This document shows positions 1-6,400 of a stretch of 10,089 nt of DNA, piece by piece. Location: positions 1 to 10,089 of the forward strand of contig JAEZQS010000310.1 in assembly GCA_023412995.1 (NCBI GenBank). Direction: 5' to 3'. The DNA comes from Pseudomonadota bacterium. Lineage in GTDB: Bacteria > Pseudomonadota > Gammaproteobacteria > Xanthomonadales > Rhodanobacteraceae. The notes under the pieces were generated by a model. It made no database searches. It had not been told where the DNA came from and was given only the letters and a program-made list of their open reading frames with translations. Position numbers and translations under genes: made by a program. Position 1 is the first letter of the stretch; every line of letters begins with the position of its first letter.

Positions 1-30
1 CCGCGGCCCCGATGAACGCACGCCGCCGGC

Positions 31-240
31 TCAGGCAGCCGTGACGTCCTCCGCCTGCAGGCCCTTCTGGCCCTGCACGACGCGGAAGGACACCTTCTGC
101 CCTTCCTGCAGCGTCTTGAAGCCGGTACCGCTGATGGCGCGGAAGTGCACGAACACATCCGGCCCGTTGTCACGGCTGATGAAGCCGAATCCCTTGCTTT
201 CGTTGAACCACTTGACGGTGCCCACCTGACGATCGGACAT
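31..240 (-). CDS. cspA: Cold-shock domain protein (CspA family)
   Basis: This 69-residue protein is a single cold-shock domain, the usual length for bacterial Csp proteins. Such proteins bind single-stranded RNA and DNA in the cytoplasm and act as RNA chaperones, in the cold or constitutively depending on the paralogue. Both nucleic-acid-binding motifs are visible: RNP1 as KGFGFI at residues 16-21 and RNP2 as VFVHF at 29-33. The N-terminal GTVKWFN segment is also typical. The reading frame stays open far upstream, but I chose the start at 240 because the family begins there and GGAGGG lies 4 bases before the ATG. The 236-bp gap up to the next gene leaves room for a long leader like those of some cold-inducible csp mRNAs, but I found no convincing promoter in it. 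The family is certain. The symbol is family-level, since these genomes usually carry several paralogues and I cannot tell whether this one is cold-induced. Confidence 0.95.
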   Translation of the reverse strand: MSDRQVGTVKWFNESKGFGFISRDNGPDVFVHFRAISGTGFKTLQEGQKVSFRVVQGQKGLQAEDVTAA

Positions 241-244
241 GGAA

Positions 245-250
245 CCCTCC
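245..250 (-). promoter_or_regulatory. Ribosome binding site of the cold-shock gene
   Basis: Read on the minus strand this is GGAGGG, 4 bases before the ATG at 240. It fixes the short start against the much longer open frame upstream. Confidence 0.75.
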
Positions 251-459
251 GCGATAGACTGATTGACTGTTTCCCTTGCGGGCGTGTCGATCACTGGGTG
301 TGCAGGCGTGCAGGTGAAGCGATGGAGCGTGCCGGGAATCCGGTGCTGCATCGGGTCGCCAGGAACGGTGACCATGCAAACACAGCGGGACCAGTCTAGC
401 GGACTTGCCATACGCACGCGATCGCGCCGGACCCGATGCACCGGCGCTACGCGCAGCAA

Positions 460-474
460 GGCGACCCCGTCGCC
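460..474 (-). terminator. Possible terminator hairpin after the peptidase-lipoprotein gene
   Basis: There is a perfect 6-bp inverted repeat, GGCGAC and GTCGCC, around a 3-base loop. It begins two bases beyond the stop codon of the gene ending at 477. On the minus strand the stem is followed by TTGCTG rather than a true T run, so it may be a weak terminator, a 3'-end stabiliser or chance in GC-rich DNA. Confidence 0.3.
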
Positions 475-476
475 GC

Positions 477-1625
477 TCAGTACGTCCGTACCGTATCCGG
501 CGGTGCCTGCATGAAGCCGTTCCAGGCGAGCGCCAGCGCCGCCAGCCCACCCGGGAACGCGCCGTCCAGCACCTGTTCGGCCGCGACCGGGCGGCACGGC
601 TGCGCGCGCTGCGCCGCCAGCACGCCGGCAAGGGCCGAGCGCCCCTGCGCGTCGCCCATCAGCAACGCCACCAGCGCATAGGCGCGCAGGTAGCGGCTTT
701 CGCGACTGGAAACCGCCGTGTCGGCGGCGTAGAACGCGGCGCCTTCGCGCGCCAGCAGGTCCACCAGCGCTTCGCCGGGGTCGCCGCTTGTCGCTGCCCG
801 CTGCAGCGCGGCCGGGCCGGCGCCCACCACGACTTCCCCGCCGATGCCGGCGGTGCGGTAGCGGGCGAAGTAGCCGGCGAGGCCTTCGTTGAGCGGTGTC
901 GGCAGGTTGCCGATCGATTCGTGCACCAGCGCATGGGTGATTTCGTGCCGCAGCACGGCGAACGTCGCCTCGTCGCTCGCCTGCATGCGCACGTGGATGG
1001 TGCGCGTGCCGGTCGAGTACGCACCCGCGGAGGAAGCCAGCGACGGCTCACCGACCAGGCGCGCATAGGCATCCGCCGCGCGCACGAACACGATGTGCAG
1101 CGTCATCGCCCCCGGTGGCTCGACACCCAGGGCGTCGCGCAGGATCCGCTGCACGCCCAGCGTATCGGCAACCGCGCGCTGCTGCAGCTGGTCCGGCAGG
1201 TTGACGTCGTAGCCGCGCGCGTCCACCGCGACCGGAGGCGCACCCGCGACTTCCAGCACGCGGTGGTCCTGCACGCCGGCTGAGGGTGGCCGGTCGGCGT
1301 AATGCGTGATGCCCGCGGCATCGGTCCAGCGGTGCACCGTCACGGCGCGTGGCATCTGCGCCGGCACGCTCTGCGCAAGGCATGGCGAGGTGGTCGCGGC
1401 GGCGACATACGCCGGATGCGGCAGTTCTCCGCTGGCTGCTGCCACAGCCGGCGGTTCGGGCCTTGCCGCGGCGGCAAGGTCCTGCGGCTGCCGTGACGGA
1501 AGGGACGGCGCTGCCGGCGCGGCGACCAGCGGCGCGTCCGCCGGCGCAGGCACCCGCTCGCAGCCCACCAGCAGCGCCAGCCACAGGGCGACAGGGACAA
1601 CCAGCAGACCGGCGGGGCGGAGCAT
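477..1625 (-). CDS. DUF4124-type lipoprotein with HExxH metallopeptidase (peptidase MA-like) domain
   Basis: This 382-residue protein starts with a lipoprotein signal: a hydrophobic segment at residues 5-20 and lipobox LVGC with the acceptor Cys22, so envelope anchoring is likely. A Pro/Ala-rich linker follows (about 23-95). Next comes a short segment of the DUF4124 style at about 96-117 (HRWTDAAGITHYADRPP). The C-terminal part carries the zinc-protease motif HEITH at 227-231 with a downstream NEG at 246-248, whose Glu247 is a plausible third zinc ligand, as in gluzincins of the peptidase MA group. A peptidase or cell-wall-associated role is inferred from these motifs; the substrate is unknown. 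No good ribosome binding site precedes the ATG, and a promoter-like pair lies very close to it. The next gene upstream runs divergently. Lipoprotein status is fairly sure, metallopeptidase activity likely, and biological role unknown. Confidence 0.82.
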   Translation of the reverse strand: MLRPAGLLVVPVALWLALLVGCERVPAPADAPLVAAPAAPSLPSRQPQDLAAAARPEPPAVAAASGELPHPAYVAAATTSPCLAQSVPAQMPRAVTVHRWTDAAGITHYADRPPSAGVQDHRVLEVAGAPPVAVDARGYDVNLPDQLQQRAVADTLGVQRILRDALGVEPPGAMTLHIVFVRAADAYARLVGEPSLASSAGAYSTGTRTIHVRMQASDEATFAVLRHEITHALVHESIGNLPTPLNEGLAGYFARYRTAGIGGEVVVGAGPAALQRAATSGDPGEALVDLLAREGAAFYAADTAVSSRESRYLRAYALVALLMGDAQGRSALAGVLAAQRAQPCRPVAAEQVLDGAFPGGLAALALAWNGFMQAPPDTVRTY

Positions 1626-1630
1626 GCCGC

Positions 1631-1659
1631 ATTGTTCCGTATCGGCAGCGGTGTGTCAG
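1631..1659 (-). promoter_or_regulatory. Candidate sigma-70 promoter of the peptidase lipoprotein (possibly leaderless)
   Basis: On the minus strand there is a -35-like CTGACA (1654-1659, 5 of 6 matches), a 17-base spacer and a -10-like AACAAT (1631-1636, 4 of 6). The -10 element ends five bases before the ATG, so a transcript from here would start at or next to the start codon, which fits the lack of a ribosome binding site. The evidence is consensus matching by eye only. Confidence 0.25.
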
Positions 1660-1686
1660 CGATCGAAGCCCGGTCCCGGCAGTTCG

Positions 1687-1703
1687 CAGCGGTTAATCCG
1701 CTG
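1687..1703. promoter_or_regulatory. Short inverted repeat in the divergent intergenic region
   Basis: CAGCGG and CCGCTG (6-bp arms) flank TTAAT, a rare AT-rich patch in this DNA. The repeat lies between the divergent peptidase-lipoprotein and EF-hand genes. It could be an operator or a small hairpin, but repeats this short occur by chance. Confidence 0.2.
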
Positions 1704-1782
1704 GCGGCGATGATCCTGCCACTGCGCCGGGGCCCCCGCTGCTCTACCGCGGAATCCCGCGCGGCACCCGTTCCAGAACCCC

Positions 1783-1788
1783 GAGGTG
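1783..1788 (+). promoter_or_regulatory. Ribosome binding site of the EF-hand gene
   Basis: GAGGTG lies 4 bases before the ATG at 1793. It supports this start and the reality of this short gene. Confidence 0.65.
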
Positions 1789-1792
1789 ACCC

Positions 1793-2098
1793 ATGAAGCC
1801 ACGCCATGCGTTGTTCCTGCTCGCCCTCGCCAGCGCGGCCGCCGCCGCGCAGGACACCCGCACCACCACCTACCAGACCCCTGAAGGGCCGTTGACGGTG
1901 AACTGGGGCCAGCCGCCCGGCCGCGACTTCGGCCCGCCACCGCCGTTCGAGCAGCTCGCCACCGACGGCAGCGGCCAGATCACCACGAGCGAGGCGGAGG
2001 CCTATCCCCCGCTCGCCAACGACTTCATCCACGCCGATCGCAATCGCGACATGCGCGTTTCGCGCGCCGAATACAGCCGCTGGATCAGCTCCAACTGA
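1793..2098 (+). CDS. Small exported EF-hand calcium-binding-like protein
   Basis: This 101-residue protein begins with a cleavable-looking signal peptide: basic KPRH, a hydrophobic stretch at 6-19, and Ala residues before Gln20. The mature form should therefore be periplasmic or secreted, with about 80 residues. It contains two EF-hand-like loops. Loop 1 (about 56-67) has the ligand pattern D-G-S-G-x-I-x-x-x-E but Ala instead of Asp at the first position. Loop 2 (82-93) has Asp1, Asn3, Asp5, hydrophobic 8 and Glu12, with Met in place of the usual Gly at position 6. Calcium binding, probably weak or through loop 2, is therefore inferred. The Pro-rich stretch before loop 1 (about 40-51) looks like a linker. 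A GAGGTG ribosome binding site sits at good spacing. It is divergent from the peptidase lipoprotein and convergent with the Gly/Tyr-rich lipoprotein, so probably transcribed alone. Cellular role unknown. Confidence 0.78.
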   Translation: MKPRHALFLLALASAAAAAQDTRTTTYQTPEGPLTVNWGQPPGRDFGPPPPFEQLATDGSGQITTSEAEAYPPLANDFIHADRNRDMRVSRAEYSRWISSN

Positions 2099-2108
2099 CA
2101 TGCGCGCC

Positions 2109-2150
2109 GCGGGGGGGGGGGTACGCCCCCGCGCCCCGCGGGGCCGGCCC
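2109..2150. terminator. GC-rich hairpin cluster between convergent genes, possible bidirectional terminator
   Basis: Several nested inverted repeats fill the 89-bp gap between two convergent stop codons. The G tract can pair with the C run at 2126-2130. GCCCCG/CGGGGC is a perfect 12-bp palindrome at 2133-2144, and GGGCC/GGCCC is another at 2141-2150. The position suggests transcript-end formation for both genes, but there is no T run on either side, so this is not a classical intrinsic terminator. Confidence 0.4.
2111..2121. repeat. Homopolymeric tract of 11 G
   Basis: Eleven consecutive G lie 12 bases after the stop codon of the EF-hand gene, between two convergent genes. Tracts of this length can slip during replication and are also common sites of base-calling error. 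It is outside coding sequence, so length change would not alter either protein. Confidence 0.9.
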
Positions 2151-2187
2151 GCCCCGGCCGCGCGGTGGCGGACAGACACCGGTCCGG

Positions 2188-2529
2188 TCAGCGATGCCCG
2201 CGGTGCGAGCCGCCGTGGTAGTCGCGGTGCGAGTGGCGCCCGCCATGGTGGCTGTTGCTGTAGTAGATGCCGATGGACGGACCGTACCAGCCCGGCGAGT
2301 AGCCGTAGGACCCGTACCAGGACGGACCGTAGTCGTAGACATACGGCCGGCCATACCAGCCATCGCCGTAATAGCCGTCGTAGTACCCGCCGCCGTAGTA
2401 GGCGCTTCCGTAGTAGCCGCCGCCGTAGTAGCCGTCGCTGCGCACGTAGCCATACGCCGGATCGTAGACGCATCCACCGACCAGCGCGGCGCCGCACAGG
2501 ACCAGCAGCGAGAGCAGCAATCGTTTCAT
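2188..2529 (-). CDS. Gly/Tyr-rich low-complexity small lipoprotein with His-rich tail
   Basis: This 113-residue protein has a lipoprotein signal (KR, then Leu-rich 4-17, lipobox VGGC with Cys20), so it should be a lipid-anchored envelope protein. The mature part is almost all low complexity: YYGGG-type repeats at about 34-60, further Tyr/Gly/Trp/Pro to about 90, and 24 tyrosines in all. The tail at 94-113 holds seven histidines among Gly, Arg and Ser, which could bind metal; that is inference. GGAGG lies 8 bases before the ATG and supports the start. It lies downstream of the NAD kinase gene on the same strand with a 93-bp gap, so it may be co-transcribed or have its own promoter. I know of no specific function; comparable Gly/Tyr-rich small exported proteins are usually annotated as hypothetical. 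The frame is supported by signal, lipobox and ribosome binding site rather than by homology. Confidence 0.78.
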   Translation of the reverse strand: MKRLLLSLLVLCGAALVGGCVYDPAYGYVRSDGYYGGGYYGSAYYGGGYYDGYYGDGWYGRPYVYDYGPSWYGSYGYSPGWYGPSIGIYYSNSHHGGRHSHRDYHGGSHRGHR

Positions 2530-2537
2530 GGCGGTTT

Positions 2538-2542
2538 CCTCC
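2538..2542 (-). promoter_or_regulatory. Ribosome binding site of the Gly/Tyr-rich lipoprotein
   Basis: On the minus strand this is GGAGG followed by AAA, 8 bases before the ATG at 2529. It is strong evidence that the low-complexity frame is translated. Confidence 0.7.
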
Positions 2543-2622
2543 GCGCGGCCGTTCGATGACCCGACCGTACGCCCGCTGCCGTAAACGGGTGCTGAGCCGC
2601 CGCCGCGGCCACGCCTGCGGCT

Positions 2623-3387
2623 TCAGAGCTCGAACTGCTCGTCCAGGATGCGCTCCTCCAGCGCGTGCTCGGGATCGAACAGGAGCGTCATCGATTGCGC
2701 GGCCGACTCGCGGATGCGCACCTCGACCACGTCGCGCACCTCGTGCGAATCGGCGGTGGCGCTGACCGGCCGCTTGTAGGGATCGAGCACGCTGAATGCC
2801 ACCTCGGTCGAGGCCGGCAGGATCGCACCGCGCCAGCGCCGCGGGCGGAACGGGCTGATCGGGGTCAACGCCAGCAGCTGCGAGGCGAGCGGCAGGATGG
2901 GTCCGCTCGCCGACAGGTTGTAGGCCGTCGACCCCGCCGGTGTCGACACCAGCACGCCGTCGCAGATCAGTTCCTCGATCTTGACCACGCCATTGAGGGC
3001 GACGCCGAGGTGCGCCGCCTGCTTGGTCTGGCGCAGCAGCGACACCTCGTTGAACGCCAGTGCCGTGACGCTGCCGCCTGCTTCGGTGACGGCGGACATC
3101 AGCAGCGGCCGCAGCACCGCCGGCTGCGCGCGCGCAAGGCGGTCACCGAGGTCGTCGCCGTGGTGCTGGTTCATCAGGAAGCCGATCTTGCCGAGCTTCA
3201 TGCCATACACCGGCCGCGCATGCGCCATCATCCGGTGCAGGGTGCGCAGCATGAAGCCGTCGCCACCCAGCGCGACGACCACGTCGGCCTGTTCCGGCGC
3301 CGCATCGCCGTAGCGCGCCGCCAACGCCGCGCGCGCGGCCTGGGCTTCTCCGGTCGGACTGGCGAGGAAGGCGATGCGGGTGGACAT
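2623..3387 (-). CDS. nadK: NAD kinase
   Basis: This 254-residue cytoplasmic enzyme phosphorylates NAD+ with ATP to make NADP+, the only de novo source of NADP. The family signatures are clear: GGDG at 41-44 with the catalytic Asp43, the NE pair at 113-114, DG at 143-144 and the TPAGSTAYN segment at 149-157. The length is a little shorter than the E. coli enzyme (292). I chose the ATG at 3387 because the protein then starts directly with the first beta strand (MSTRIAFLAS), as in family members. An in-frame ATG at 3453 would add 22 residues. It has GGAAGG upstream but lies inside a perfect hairpin and adds Arg/Pro-rich sequence unlike the family. The chosen start has no clear ribosome binding site, so translation may depend on the upstream transcript. 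It follows the glutamate dehydrogenase gene on the same strand after 104 bp. Function is certain; start is likely. Confidence 0.96.
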   Translation of the reverse strand: MSTRIAFLASPTGEAQAARAALAARYGDAAPEQADVVVALGGDGFMLRTLHRMMAHARPVYGMKLGKIGFLMNQHHGDDLGDRLARAQPAVLRPLLMSAVTEAGGSVTALAFNEVSLLRQTKQAAHLGVALNGVVKIEELICDGVLVSTPAGSTAYNLSASGPILPLASQLLALTPISPFRPRRWRGAILPASTEVAFSVLDPYKRPVSATADSHEVRDVVEVRIRESAAQSMTLLFDPEHALEERILDEQFEL

Positions 3388-3429
3388 GGGCCGGTCCGGC
3401 AGGCGGCAGGATCGCCCGAGCTTAGCGGG

Positions 3430-3452
3430 TGGGCGCGCGATTTGCGCGCCCA
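3430..3452. terminator. Perfect 9-bp hairpin between the glutamate dehydrogenase and NAD kinase genes
   Basis: TGGGCGCGC and GCGCGCCCA pair perfectly around a 5-base loop. On the transcript of both genes (minus strand) it comes 39 bases after the dehydrogenase stop. No T run follows, so it is at best an atypical terminator or an attenuating or RNA-stabilising element. It also overlaps the alternative upstream NAD kinase ATG at 3453. Confidence 0.45.
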
Positions 3453-3491
3453 TCGCCTGCGGCCTTCCGCCCCTGCCCGTTCGCGCGCGGG

Positions 3492-6400
3492 TCAGCCCGC
3501 CTTCGCCACCGCCTGCACCAGTTGCGCGAGGCGTCGCAGCGCCACCGCCGCAATCGGGTAGTCCACCCGCTGCGAGCGGATTTCCTCCAGCAGTCCCAGC
3601 GTGAAGCGCAGGGTCGGGTCGTCGCGCTCCAGCCAGTGCGCCGCCGGGCGGGCATCGTCCGGCGCCGCGCCGGCCAGCACCTGGGTTGCCAGCGCCCGGT
3701 GCTGGGCCGCCAGTTCGTCACGCAGCGAACCGCGGGCCTGCGCGTGCCAGCGGCTGTCGACCGGCAGGCCTTCGATCTGGCGGCGCAGGCCGTCGATGTC
3801 GAGCGCCTGGCCGAGTTCGAAGAATACCGAGGCGACGCGCTCGACCGGCTGGCCGCTCTCGAGCGCGACCTCGACGATGTCGAAGGCGGCGCCCAGCACG
3901 GGGATCGCGGCAAGCCGCTGCGCGAGTTCGGCGGGCACGTCCATGCCCTGCCATTTCTCCACGTCCACCTCGTAGTCGGCACGGCCGGTGGCGGTCAATA
4001 CCCGCGGCAGCGCGGCGCGCAGGTCCGCCACGCCCGGCGTGTAGCGCGCCACGATGCCCGCGATGTCGAGCGCACTGCCGCGGTGGTTGAGCAGCCAGCG
4101 GGTGAGTCCGCGCAGCAGGTCCCACAGCTTGAGCAGCGCGTCCACCTGCACGCCTTCGCCGACCTTGCCGTCCAGCGCGTCGATGCCGCCCCAGATGCTG
4201 CGGGCGTCGAGCACCTCGCGCACCGCCGAGTAGGCCTTGGCGATCGCGGCCGGCGCCTGGCCGGTGTCCTCCTGCATGCGCAGCACGAAGGTGGCATCCA
4301 TGCGGTTGACCATCGAGTTGGTCACCGCGGTGGCGATGATCTCGCGCTTCAGGCGGTGGCGCTGCATGTGCGCGGCATAGCGCTCGCGCAGCGGCTCCGG
4401 GAAGTAGCGCACCAGCTCGCGCGAAAGGAACGCATCCTCCGGCACGTCCGATTCCAGCAGCTGCTGGTACAGCTTGATCTTCGCGTAGGAAAGCAGGATC
4501 GCCAGTTCCGGCCGCGTGAGGCCGGCATGGCGCGCCTTGCGCTCGGCGATCTCGCCGTCGCCGGGAAGCGACTCGATCTGCCGGTCGAGCAGGCCCTCGG
4601 CCTCGAGCGTGCGGATGAAATGCGCGTTCGAACCCAGTCGCTGCGCCGACATGTGCTCCATCACGGTGATGGCCTGGTTCTGGCGGTAGTTGTCCGCCAG
4701 CACCAGCCGCGCGACCTCGTCGGTCATCGCGGCTAGCTGCACGTTGCGCTGCTCGATCGTCAGCTCCTCGCGCTGCACCGCGTCGTTGAGGAGGATCTTG
4801 ATGTTCACCTCGTGGTCGGAGGTGTCCACGCCGGCCGAGTTGTCGATGAAGTCGGTGTTGAGCAGCACCTTGTGCTGCGCCGCCTCGACGCGTCCCTTCT
4901 GCGTGAAGCCGAGGTTGCCGCCCTCGCCCACCACCTTGCAGCGCAGGTCGGCGCCGTTCACGCGCAACGCGTTGTTGGCGCGGTCGCCGACGTCGGCATT
5001 GCTCTCCGACGCCGCCTTGACGTAGGTGCCGATGCCGCCGTTCCAGAGCAGGTCCACCGGCGCCTTGAGGATGGCCGACATGAGCTCCACCGGCGAGAGC
5101 TGCCCGGTCGACTCGTCCAGTCCCAGCACGCGGCAGGCCTCCGGCGCGAGCGGGATCGACTTGGCCGAGCGCGGGAACACGCCGCCGCCGGCGGATATCA
5201 GCGCCTTGTCGTAGTCCTCCCACGAGGAGCGCGGCAGCTGGAACAGCCGTTCGCGTTCGCGGTAGGACGCCTCGGCATCCGGCGCCGGGTCGATGAAGAT
5301 GTGGCGGTGGTCGAACGCGGCCACCAGGCGGATGTGGCGCGACAGCAGCATGCCGTTGCCGAACACGTCGCCGGACATGTCGCCGATGCCGACGCAGGTG
5401 AAATCCTCGGTCTGCGAATCGCGCCCGAGCGCGCGGAAGTGGCGCTTGACCGATTCCCACGCGCCGCGCGCGGTGATGCCCATCTTCTTGTGGTCGTAGC
5501 CGGCGGAGCCGCCGGACGCGAACGCATCGCCCAGCCAGTAACCGTGTTCGGCGCTGACCGCGTTGGCGATGTCGGAGAAGGTGGCGGTGCCCTTGTCCGC
5601 CGCGACGACGAGGTAGGGATCGTCGCCGTCGTGGCGCACGACATCCCGCGGATGCACCACCTGGCCATCGACGAGGTTGTCGGTGATGTCCAGCAGGCCG
5701 TTGATGAACATGCGGTAGCAGGCGATGCCTTCGGCCAGGATCGCGTCACGCTCGCCGCTCGCTGGCGGGTGCTTGACGAAGAACCCGCCCTTCGAGCCGA
5801 CCGGCACGATGACGGTGTTCTTGACCATCTGCGCCTTGACCAGGCCGAGCACCTCGGTGCGGAAGTCCTCGCGCCGGTCGGACCAGCGCAGGCCGCCGCG
5901 CGCGACCGGCCCGAAGCGCAGGTGCACGCCCTCGACGCGCGGGCCGTAGACGAAGATCTCGCGGTAGGGGCGCGGGCGCGGCAGGTCGGGCACGCGCGCC
6001 GAGTCGAACTTGAAGCTGATGCAGTGCGACGGCGCGCCGTCCTTCAGCTGGAAGTAGCTGGTGCGCAGGGTGGCGCCGATGACGCCGAGGTAGGCACGCA
6101 GGATGCGGTCCTCGTCGAGGCTCGCCACGTCCTCCAGCAACACGCGGATGGCATCGACGATGACGGCGATCTGCCGTTCGCGCGGTTCGCTGCGGACGGC
6201 GACGAGGTCGTCCACCAGGCGCGGATGCGCCTTGCGCACGCGTTCGTCGACCAGCACGCCGAGTTCCCCGGCAAGGCGCGCGCTCGCGGCCGACAGCAGC
6301 TCCGGCGTCGCGTCTTCGCGCGCCGGGTCGAAGCCGGCCTCGAACAGCTCCACCAGCAGCCCGGCGATGGCGGGGTAGCGGTTGAGCGTCTCTTCCATGT

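Noticed and set aside
241..597. N-terminal extension of the cold-shock frame upstream to 597
   Set aside because: The extension runs into the neighbouring gene and resembles no Csp; the start at 240 has a good ribosome binding site and matches family length.
405..1283. 292-residue plus-strand open frame opposite the peptidase lipoprotein
   Set aside because: It is an Arg-rich shadow of the minus-strand gene that has lipobox and HExxH motifs; no ribosome binding site or domain is seen.
2188..2480. Tyr/Gly codon repeats considered as a DNA-level tandem repeat or CRISPR-like array
   Set aside because: The repeats are short, irregular and explained by the protein's YYGGG composition; there are no spacers of constant length.
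1340..2497. 385-residue minus-strand open frame crossing the EF-hand gene and the start region of the peptidase lipoprotein
   Set aside because: The product is extremely Arg/Leu-rich, overlaps parts of three better-supported genes in other frames, and has no recognisable domain.
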